From Planctomycetota bacterium (GTDB lineage: Bacteria; Planctomycetota; PUPC01; JACPCR01), in assembly GCA_030740295.1 (NCBI GenBank), contig JASLXP010000964.1:1-6398 (forward strand): 6,398 nucleotides of DNA. Direction: 5' to 3'. Under the pieces are notes generated by a model that worked only from the letters and a program-made list of their open reading frames with translations, was not told the DNA's origin and ran no database searches. The position numbers and the translations under genes were made by a program. Positions within the stretch are counted from its first letter, which is position 1. Every line of letters starts with the position of its first letter. Shown here one piece after another: positions 1 to 4,882 of this stretch.

Positions 1-223
1 TGCTGTAAGCCTTGACGATGTCGGGATCCGCGCCCAGGACGCTCACATCCGGTGACTCCGAATCGATCTTCTTACCCAGCTCTTCTTCAATGACCAGCGC
101 GCCCGCTCGTGAGATGACCACGTGCGCAGGAATCCGCGCCTTGCTCAAAAACTGCAGCATCCGTTCGGCATAGACTGCGCCGCTCGCCCCGGTAATGCCA
201 ACGACAACGGGTTGCTCGATCAT
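1..223 (-). CDS. ubiX: Flavin prenyltransferase UbiX, N-terminal 74 residues (3' end beyond the left edge)
   Basis: Seen: the reading frame from ATG at 223 begins MIEQPVVVGITGASGAVYAE, and is open to the window edge. The beta strand followed by G-x-T-G-A-S-G (residues 9-15) is the FMN-binding start typical of the UbiX/Pad1 flavoprotein family. It is followed by a helix (AERMLQFL) and a second strand ending VVISRAG (residues 35-41), as in UbiX. Family knowledge: UbiX transfers a dimethylallyl group to FMN, giving the prenylated flavin used by UbiD-type decarboxylases in ubiquinone synthesis or aromatic acid metabolism; it is a soluble dodecamer of about 190-210 residues, so about two thirds is missing here. 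The start codon overlaps the stop of the upstream gene (ATGA), which implies translational coupling, and a purine stretch AAGGGA lies just upstream. A related HFCD-family flavoprotein decarboxylase is the main alternative, but the GASGA motif favours UbiX. Confidence 0.9.
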   Translation of the reverse strand, partial: MIEQPVVVGITGASGAVYAERMLQFLSKARIPAHVVISRAGALVIEEELGKKIDSESPDVSVLGADPDIVKAYS

Positions 224-1098
224 TGTCCCTTGCCTGGTGTCGGTACGATCAGGCCCTCCACCTTTGAAACTTCCGGTGTTTCATCGGCTGGCTGCTCAGG
301 GCTTGTTGCTTCCCTATCCGACATCGGCTCGTCATCCTCAACTTCGATGATCCTGATTTCATCCGTCTCCTTATCATCGCCTGCATTGTTGGATTCCGCG
401 AGGGATGCCGGCTTTGCTCTGCTCTCCAAATCGGCCTTCTGCTGGCGAAGCTTCTCGTCCAGTTCCTTTACCCAGGCTGCTCTCTCAGCATCAAGAGCTT
501 TCTTTACCTGCGCATCCAGATCGGAAGGCTTGTTCGCTATAAGGAAGTACACCGCGCCTGCTCCGATCAACAGACCGAGGCACAGACAAATGATCGCAGC
601 GGCTGCCATAGGCGCGGACGAGCGTTCAGGTTGCTCCTTCAATCGATCCCCGAATTCGAGGAGGGCCGTCGCCTGCGCTTTTGAAGTGCGATTGATATTG
701 GCCAGCGAATCCGAAAGCTGACGCTGGGATTCAACGACCTCGGTGCGTTCATGATTGTTGGAGTCCAGCCGCACGCTCAAGCGTTCGAGCACCTCCATCT
801 GCGCTGTGCTTGCCTGAACGAGCGCCCGCATTGAGTTCTGAAATTCATCGACAAATTCAGCCTGATCGACGACCTTGGCAGGCGAAGATGGGGGCGCTTT
901 CTGGAGCGCGACAGATTCGTCCGGCAGCAACTGCTGGACATCCTGCAGGCAGATCCGCAATTCCTGCCCTCGATCGACGAGGACCTTTTTTGTGCGAATA
1001 CTGTGTTTTCTGATGATCCGTCTAGCCGTACTTTCACAACGCCCCATGAGGATTTGGGCTTCTTGCAGGCTGATCCAGTTAAGGTTCTCTTCGGCCAT
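220..1098 (-). CDS. Membrane-anchored protein with N-terminal excisionase/MerR-like helix-turn-helix, function unknown
   Basis: The 292-residue product is not a family I can name. Residues 8-57 read like an excisionase/MerR-type winged helix: WISLQEAQILMGRCESTARR, then a basic stretch IRTKKVL and a final strand-helix (LRICLQDVQQLL). Residues 75-157 are charged, Gln-rich and probably helical. Residues 164-187 form one clear transmembrane segment (AAAAIICLCLGLLIGAGAVYF). Residues 193-230 (DLDAQVKKALDAERAAWVKE...) look like a coiled coil. Residues 240-282 are a low-complexity acidic tail rich in Asp, Glu and Pro. There is no signal peptide, so the helix-turn-helix probably sits in the cytoplasm and the tail outside. 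The frame is open to 1455, but I chose ATG at 1098 because the domain begins there, the upstream stretch overlaps ald and a terminator hairpin, and its translation has no protein-like character. The ribosome binding site is weak (GAG 8 bases upstream). The gene overlaps ubiX by 4 bases. It could be a membrane-bound regulator, or the helix-turn-helix may serve protein contacts only. Confidence 0.8.
   Translation of the reverse strand: MAEENLNWISLQEAQILMGRCESTARRIIRKHSIRTKKVLVDRGQELRICLQDVQQLLPDESVALQKAPPSSPAKVVDQAEFVDEFQNSMRALVQASTAQMEVLERLSVRLDSNNHERTEVVESQRQLSDSLANINRTSKAQATALLEFGDRLKEQPERSSAPMAAAAIICLCLGLLIGAGAVYFLIANKPSDLDAQVKKALDAERAAWVKELDEKLRQQKADLESRAKPASLAESNNAGDDKETDEIRIIEVEDDEPMSDREATSPEQPADETPEVSKVEGLIVPTPGKGQ
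226..231 (-). promoter_or_regulatory. Ribosome binding site of ubiX inside the upstream gene
   Basis: On the minus strand AAGGGA ends two bases before the ubiX ATG at 223. It lies within the last codons of the upstream coding region. Together with the ATGA stop/start overlap it supports the 223 start and re-initiation by terminating ribosomes. The spacing is short, so coupling rather than independent initiation is likely. Confidence 0.5.
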
Positions 1099-1124
1099 CG
1101 AAATGCTCGTAAAACTCTCAGTAC

Positions 1125-1176
1125 AAAAAAGCGGCCCAGCAATGGGATGGCGGCGATGTGGGAGCATTGCTGGGCC
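1125..1176 (-). terminator. Intrinsic terminator in the leader of the helix-turn-helix gene (leftward)
   Basis: A perfect 12-bp inverted repeat, GGCCCAGCAATG (1133-1144) and CATTGCTGGGCC (1165-1176), encloses a 20-base loop. Read leftwards, the stem is followed by GC and six T (1130-1125), the classic Rho-independent arrangement. Read rightwards it is followed by TAAAAGGG, with no T tract, so it works in the leftward direction only. The T tract ends 26 bases before the ATG at 1098, and no gene that needs ending lies upstream on this strand because ald diverges. It is therefore best read as an attenuator in the leader, or as the end of a short RNA. Confidence 0.75.
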
Positions 1177-1211
1177 TAAAAGGGTAAACGTCTCTGCCCT
1201 TTGTAGATCAT
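1176..1211 (-). CDS. Possible 11-residue leader peptide before the terminator hairpin
   Basis: Leftward from ATG at 1211 a short frame encodes MIYKGQRRLPF and ends in TAG at 1178-1176. The last base of the stop codon is the first base of the 12-bp terminator stem. AGAGGAAC lies upstream (1229-1222), with AGGA 12 bases from the ATG, which is long but usable. A ribosome ending at this stop would cover the 5' arm of the stem and hinder terminator formation. A weak 6-bp inverted repeat (1179-1184 with 1197-1202) lies within the frame. There is no run of one amino acid's codons as in his/trp-type leaders. Short frames arise by chance, so this is a suggestion only. Confidence 0.2.
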   Translation of the reverse strand: MIYKGQRRLPF

Positions 1212-1241
1212 GATTGTCTGAGTTCCTCTGTGGAAGGTGTG

Positions 1242-1269
1242 ATGTTAGAAAAATCTGCTGGGTTTTCAA
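1242..1269 (-). promoter_or_regulatory. Candidate sigma-70-type promoter, leftward, for the helix-turn-helix/ubiX unit
   Basis: On the minus strand TTGAAA (1269-1264) and TAACAT (1247-1242) are separated by 16 bases. They match the -35 consensus at five of six positions and the -10 consensus at four of six. Transcription would start near 1235 and give a leader of about 137 bases containing the short frame and the terminator hairpin. Consensus matching alone is weak evidence. Confidence 0.3.
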
Positions 1270-1282
1270 TTCTCTTCTGCTC

Positions 1283-1311
1283 CTGACGGCAATCCACATC
1301 TGACATAGAAT
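1283..1311 (+). promoter_or_regulatory. Candidate sigma-70-type promoter of ald
   Basis: CTGACG (1283-1288) and TAGAAT (1306-1311) are separated by exactly 17 bases, matching the -35 at four and the -10 at five of six positions. The start would lie near 1318, leaving an untranslated leader of about 45 bases before ald. It stands almost back to back with the leftward candidate promoter, as expected in a divergent regulatory region. Confidence 0.4.
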
Positions 1312-1350
1312 GACATCCGCCGACACAGCCCCAAATGAAACAGAATACTT

Positions 1351-1354
1351 AGGA
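1351..1354 (+). promoter_or_regulatory. Shine-Dalgarno site of ald
   Basis: AGGA lies 8 bases before the ATG at 1363, an ideal distance. It is the clearest ribosome binding site in the window and fixes the ald start, which also aligns with the N-terminus of known alanine dehydrogenases. Confidence 0.7.
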
Positions 1355-1362
1355 CCAAAGTC

Positions 1363-2469
1363 ATGATTATTGGAATTCCCATGGAAGTGAAGGCGGATGA
1401 ATACCGAGTTTCCACGATTCCGGCCGGGGTCGAGGAGCTGACACACCGGGGGCACACCGTCCTCGTCCAGAAAACTGCTGGTCTTGGCAGTGGATTGTCA
1501 GACACCGATTACGAGCAAGTGGGTGCCAGGCTTGTCGAATCAGCGGAAGAGATTTACAAACAGGCTGAGATGGTGGTAAAGGTGAAAGAACCACTGCCGC
1601 AAGAGTTTCCCCTGCTGCAATCCGGACAGATCGTCTTCACATACTTCCACTTCGCCGCTTCAGAAGAACTGACAACTGCCGTGCGCGAATCAGGTATTAC
1701 CGCTGTGGCCTATGAGACCATCCGCACGGAAAACGGTGAGCACCCGCTGCTGACGCCCATGAGCGAAGTAGCCGGAAAGATGTCCATTCAAGAGGGCGCA
1801 AAATACCTGGAAAAACCCATGCTCGGCCGCGGCATCCTTCTTGGGGGCGTCCCCGGTGTGGCACCGGCCGACGTGCTGATCCTGGGCGGAGGTATCGTCG
1901 GCACCAACGCGGCGAAAGTTGCCGCAGGACTCGGCGCAAGAGTAACCATTCTCGATGTGAACGTCTCCAGACTCCGCTATCTCGATGACATCATGCCGCC
2001 GAACGTGGCCACCCTCATGTCTGATGCACACAACATCCGGGACAGCATGCGGCATGCGGATCTTCTCATCGGCGCTGTGCTGATCGAAGGCGCCCTCGCA
2101 CCGCGGCTCGTTACCCGTGACATGCTGAAGCTGATGAAGCCGCGCAGCGTGATCGTCGATGTAGCCGTCGACCAGGGCGGCTGCGTGGAGACAACAAGAC
2201 CGACCACCCATCAAGAGCCGACTTTCATAGTGGACGACGTAGTACACTACTGCGTCCCGAATATGCCCGGTGCAGTAGGACGCACTTCTACCTATGCTTT
2301 GGCAAACGTCACCCTGCCGTACGCCCTCGAGCTGGCAGATAAAGGTTTCCAGACCGCATGCCGGGAAAATGCAGCCCTGCGCCGGGGAGTGAATATTCAT
2401 CGAGGTGATGTCACCAACCGGGCCGTTGCTGAAACTTTCGGGCTGCCATTTACGGAGCTCGAGATTTAG
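1363..2469 (+). CDS. ald: Alanine dehydrogenase
   Basis: This 368-residue protein is close to the usual 371 and matches the Ald family end to end. Family knowledge: it catalyses the reversible, NAD-dependent oxidative deamination of L-alanine to pyruvate and ammonium, in the cytoplasm, as a hexamer. Seen: the substrate and catalytic residues stand at the same positions as in the Mycobacterium tuberculosis enzyme, Arg15 (KADEYR), Lys75 (VKVKEP), His96 (FTYFHFAAS) and Asp270 (VDVAVDQGG). The Rossmann motif GGGIVG is at 175-180 and Asp198 (TILDVN) is placed to bind the NAD ribose, favouring NAD over NADP. GGVPGV at 161-166 and the CVPNMPGAV stretch near the C-terminus are also typical. It has its own ribosome binding site and candidate promoter. 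A small receiver-like gene follows 61 bases downstream on the same strand and may be cotranscribed. Nothing suggests damage or recent transfer. Confidence 0.97.
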   Translation: MIIGIPMEVKADEYRVSTIPAGVEELTHRGHTVLVQKTAGLGSGLSDTDYEQVGARLVESAEEIYKQAEMVVKVKEPLPQEFPLLQSGQIVFTYFHFAASEELTTAVRESGITAVAYETIRTENGEHPLLTPMSEVAGKMSIQEGAKYLEKPMLGRGILLGGVPGVAPADVLILGGGIVGTNAAKVAAGLGARVTILDVNVSRLRYLDDIMPPNVATLMSDAHNIRDSMRHADLLIGAVLIEGALAPRLVTRDMLKLMKPRSVIVDVAVDQGGCVETTRPTTHQEPTFIVDDVVHYCVPNMPGAVGRTSTYALANVTLPYALELADKGFQTACRENAALRRGVNIHRGDVTNRAVAETFGLPFTELEI

Positions 2470-2530
2470 AGTCTCATTCGCGGTTTGGCGCTCCGGGACA
2501 GCAGAAAACTGGATTAGACTGTCAGTCACC

Positions 2531-2938
2531 ATGAGCCAGAACGTCCTACTGATAAATGTTTCCCCGACCGTGCGTTTTGCTATCCGCAACGCGCTGGACG
2601 AATCGGAGTTCGCCCTCTGCAAAGAGGCGCTTACGGAGACCCAGTCCCATCATCTTTACGAGAGCATCAAGCCGATTGCTGTAGTTGTGGACCTCACCCT
2701 GTCCCCGCATCAGCGGCTTAAATCCCTGCGGCAGTTTTACAAGCAACATCCCGAGAGCCGGATCGCAGTCATCTACAATCACATCAGCCGCCTGAACGGG
2801 GCCGACGTCCGCCGCGCCGGTGCCAAAGAGATGATGGCGTTTCCGTTCAGCAAGCCGCATTTTCTGGCAGCGCTCCGCAGAATGACATCAGGCTCGAGAG
2901 TCGATATCCCAGCGGTGGATGGTGAGCAAGGAGATTAA
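2531..2938 (+). CDS. Stand-alone CheY-like receiver domain with a degenerate phosphorylation site
   Basis: The 135-residue product has the length and alternating strand/helix pattern of one response-regulator receiver domain and no output domain. Its start, NVLLINVSPTVRFAIRNAL, aligns with the usual VLIVDDSPTVR-type opening, but the acidic Mg-binding pair is replaced by Asn9-Val10. The likely phospho-acceptor Asp54 is kept (VVVDLTL). The switch Thr/Ser position is Tyr82 (AVIYNH) and the invariant Lys before Pro is Phe104 (AFPFSKPHF). The C-terminal helix (HFLAALRRM) is typical. Loss of three of the four hallmarks suggests an atypical receiver that is not phosphorylated in the normal way. I chose ATG at 2531 because the first receiver strand follows at once; the frame is open back to 2405 but that part overlaps the end of ald. 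No clear ribosome binding site is visible. It lies 61 bases after ald, and its stop is 4 bases from the convergent permease stop. Confidence 0.75.
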   Translation: MSQNVLLINVSPTVRFAIRNALDESEFALCKEALTETQSHHLYESIKPIAVVVDLTLSPHQRLKSLRQFYKQHPESRIAVIYNHISRLNGADVRRAGAKEMMAFPFSKPHFLAALRRMTSGSRVDIPAVDGEQGD

Positions 2939-2942
2939 CGGC

Positions 2943-4844
2943 CTACTTTTCCACAGGCACGACAATGCCGCGCATGATGATGTTCTGGCAGAAGATGAAG
3001 ATGACCAGGGTGGGGATTGCTGCGATGATGAGCGAGGCATAGATGACGCCGGGGCCGCTTCTCTGCTGGAGCTCGTAGAGCCAGACCATGAGGGTCCACA
3101 TGCTCTCGTCCTGGCAGATGAGGAGGGCGAACATGAAATTCGAGTAGGCTGCGGTGAATGCCTGTAGCGCAATAACAGCAAGAATTGGTTTGGAAAGGCT
3201 CATGGTAATATGCCAGAAGATCGTCCATTCCGATGCCCCATCGATCTGGGCGGTTTCGTAAAGCTCTCGGGGCTGCGAATCGAAGAATCCTTTCAGAAGA
3301 AAGATGGCGTAACCGTTTGCCATGCCGGGAAGGATGAGCGCGGCGAAGGTGTTGAGAAGGTTAAACTCCCGCAGCATGAGAAAGACGGGAATCTGTGTGA
3401 CCATCGGTGGAAAGGCCATGGTCAGCATCAGGAAAAGAAGGATCTTGTAACTGGATGGGATGTTGAAACGGCTCATCGCGTAGGCCGCGAGTGGATTCAC
3501 CAGCAGGGCCGACAGCACAGCGAGTGTGCAGTAGATCACCGTGTTAATGATGCCTCTGCCGTGGATGACCATGTAGTCAACCACCGCCTTGTAGTTGCGC
3601 GTCGTGAACTCCCACCTGATATCACTTTTCTTCGAGTCGAACTCGTAGAAGTGCAGGTCTCGCTGCGGTGGGAGCACGTCGATGAATGTCTTGAAACCGG
3701 TGCCAAGTTTCTCATTCAGAGCGGCGGTGGTTTCGTATTTCTTTGCCAGATGGTCGCGAAACATAAAGTCCACACTGTGGATGCGGATGGCATCCGCGGG
3801 CAGCATGTGCATCTGCTTCGTGATTGGATCTTTCCAGCCTTCGATGAAGGCAACCCAGTCGCTGGCTGCCATCCCCCCGGACGGAGGTTCCTGAATCAGG
3901 GGGATTTCACCGAACGACGCGTACTCAGTTCTGTAATTCTTGTTGAGCGCGCCTGTCCCCTGATATTTCGCTTTGAGGAATTCGCGGTAGGGCGCGGCAG
4001 CATCAGCAGTCGCTCGAATCCAGAGGACGTTCAGAGTGTTGCGCACAAAGTCCAGCCAGTCTTTGCGTTCCTGGTCGTTCTGCGGGAGTTCCCGGACGAG
4101 GTGGACATCCCCGTATGAGGCATAGTCCGTTCCGTGTGCAGTGTTGTATTTGGCAATCTCCTTCGAGTACTTCGGCTTGACGAACTGTTTCTTGAAATAT
4201 CCTTCGACCGAAAAGTAGTAACGGTTTGAGAGCGGCTGCCGAGATTTGAACTCCTCGAACGTGTCCGCGAACGTTGTGATGGACAGCTTGTTCCGGCGTT
4301 CGAGGTACGACTCGGGTATTCTGTAAACGGAATTCCATCCGACGAAATCCGTTCCGAGTTCTCGATTCACGAGGTCGATGTCATCCTCGAACCTTTCCGC
4401 GAGCTCTTTCTTAAATTCCCTTAGCGCCTGCGGTACCGTCCTGGAGTAAGTCGCTCTGACGTTACCGATCGTATAGACGTAATGTGGCAGCTCTGCCTCG
4501 GAGACAAATGCCTTCCATTCATCGGCGAATTTACGGTTGGGATGCTCAGGTCTGGTTTCGTACTCGAAGGAGATCACGCTGTCCCGGTAGGCGATGTCGC
4601 GAAACTCCATCGATTCATTGAAGAGCCCTTCGAGATACTTGGCGTAGAGCTTGTCTTCATCGATGAGATATTTCGGAACTGGCACGAACTCACTGAAGTC
4701 CATCGCGCTCTTCGTGCTCCCCGCGATCATCAGCATAAACGGGTAGACCATCGTCAGTGCACCAGCCCCAAGGATCATGTAGATGCTCCAGACGAGGGCC
4801 CGTGTTTTGAGCTGCTTTCTACCTATTGTTGAAATGATGGGCAC
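2943..4844 (-). CDS. MalG-type carbohydrate ABC transporter permease with a large periplasmic insertion
   Basis: The 633-residue product is about twice the usual 270-300 of MalG-like permeases. Residues 17-41 are the first membrane helix, followed by the family's typical GSTKSAMDFSEFVPVP. The family pattern resumes at RNYKAVVDYMVIHGRGIINT (416-435). Between them, about residues 59-408, lies a hydrophilic insertion in the first periplasmic loop. The remaining five membrane helices lie near 433-455, 467-490, 500-520, 552-575 and 600-622. The ATPase-contacting EAA loop is present (ELYETAQIDGASEW..., residues 527-550). By family it imports a sugar, oligosaccharide or polyol with its MalF-like partner encoded 38 bases upstream; the ligand cannot be told. 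The start is GTG at 4844: an in-frame TAG lies four codons upstream, the next ATG is inside the first membrane helix, and there is no recognisable ribosome binding site, so translation probably depends on the upstream gene. Confidence 0.93.
   Translation of the reverse strand: MPIISTIGRKQLKTRALVWSIYMILGAGALTMVYPFMLMIAGSTKSAMDFSEFVPVPKYLIDEDKLYAKYLEGLFNESMEFRDIAYRDSVISFEYETRPEHPNRKFADEWKAFVSEAELPHYVYTIGNVRATYSRTVPQALREFKKELAERFEDDIDLVNRELGTDFVGWNSVYRIPESYLERRNKLSITTFADTFEEFKSRQPLSNRYYFSVEGYFKKQFVKPKYSKEIAKYNTAHGTDYASYGDVHLVRELPQNDQERKDWLDFVRNTLNVLWIRATADAAAPYREFLKAKYQGTGALNKNYRTEYASFGEIPLIQEPPSGGMAASDWVAFIEGWKDPITKQMHMLPADAIRIHSVDFMFRDHLAKKYETTAALNEKLGTGFKTFIDVLPPQRDLHFYEFDSKKSDIRWEFTTRNYKAVVDYMVIHGRGIINTVIYCTLAVLSALLVNPLAAYAMSRFNIPSSYKILLFLMLTMAFPPMVTQIPVFLMLREFNLLNTFAALILPGMANGYAIFLLKGFFDSQPRELYETAQIDGASEWTIFWHITMSLSKPILAVIALQAFTAAYSNFMFALLICQDESMWTLMVWLYELQQRSGPGVIYASLIIAAIPTLVIFIFCQNIIMRGIVVPVEK
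3666..4415 (-). repeat. Four divergent copies of a ~70-residue protein module within the MalG-like insertion
   Basis: The shared core is roughly F-x3-L-x2-K-Y-x5-LN-x3-GT-x-Y-x-S-F-x-E-[IV]. The four cores lie at residues 144-176 (LVNRELGTDFVGW), 217-254 (KYNTAHGTDYASYGDVHL), 286-321 (LNKNYRTEYASFGEIPL) and 362-393 (LNEKLGTGFKTFIDV). The conserved Asn falls at 160, 234, 301 and 377, a spacing of 74, 67 and 76 residues. A W-x2-F-[VI] motif precedes three of the cores (W110, W263, W330). The LN-x3-GT-x-[YF]-x-S-[FW] core resembles a stretch in some glycoside hydrolases such as family 42 (my recollection, not a search). Confidence 0.7.
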
Positions 4845-4882
4845 GGGAAGGAATGGCTAATGGTTGATGGTCGATGAGGCGG
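4845..4882 (-). other. Intergenic spacer between the two permease genes, CCAT-rich
   Basis: The 38-base gap contains three CCAT units in close order (GACCATCAACCATTAGCCATT on the minus strand gives the pattern) directly before the GTG start at 4844. There is no Shine-Dalgarno-like purine run, no promoter-like pair and no hairpin with a T tract, so the two permease genes are most likely one transcript. Confidence 0.5.

Noticed and set aside
1099..1455. An N-terminal extension of the helix-turn-helix protein, whose frame stays open to 1455, including an in-frame ATG at 1167
   Set aside because: The extension overlaps the start of ald and a perfect terminator hairpin, its translation lacks protein-like character, and the 1167 start lies inside the stem without a ribosome binding site.
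2454..2476. GAGA...TCTC inverted repeat around the ald stop codon as a terminator
   Set aside because: The stem is only 4 bp, is AT-poor in its tail and has no T tract.
2405..2530. A longer receiver protein starting at 2405
   Set aside because: The added 42 residues overlap the 3' end of ald in another frame, and the receiver fold begins directly at the ATG at 2531.
1690..2622. A 310-codon open frame antisense to ald
   Set aside because: Ald is unambiguous on the other strand. The antisense translation is rich in His, Cys and Arg, has no recognisable domain and no ribosome binding site.
2955..2970. GGCA/TGCC hairpin near the end of the MalG-like gene
   Set aside because: A 4-bp stem with a 6-base loop inside coding sequence and no T tract is expected by chance.
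3210..4118. A 302-codon open frame antisense to the MalG-like permease
   Set aside because: It lies opposite a clear membrane protein with an intact EAA loop. Its translation looks like reverse-complement coding sequence and no function or start signal can be seen.
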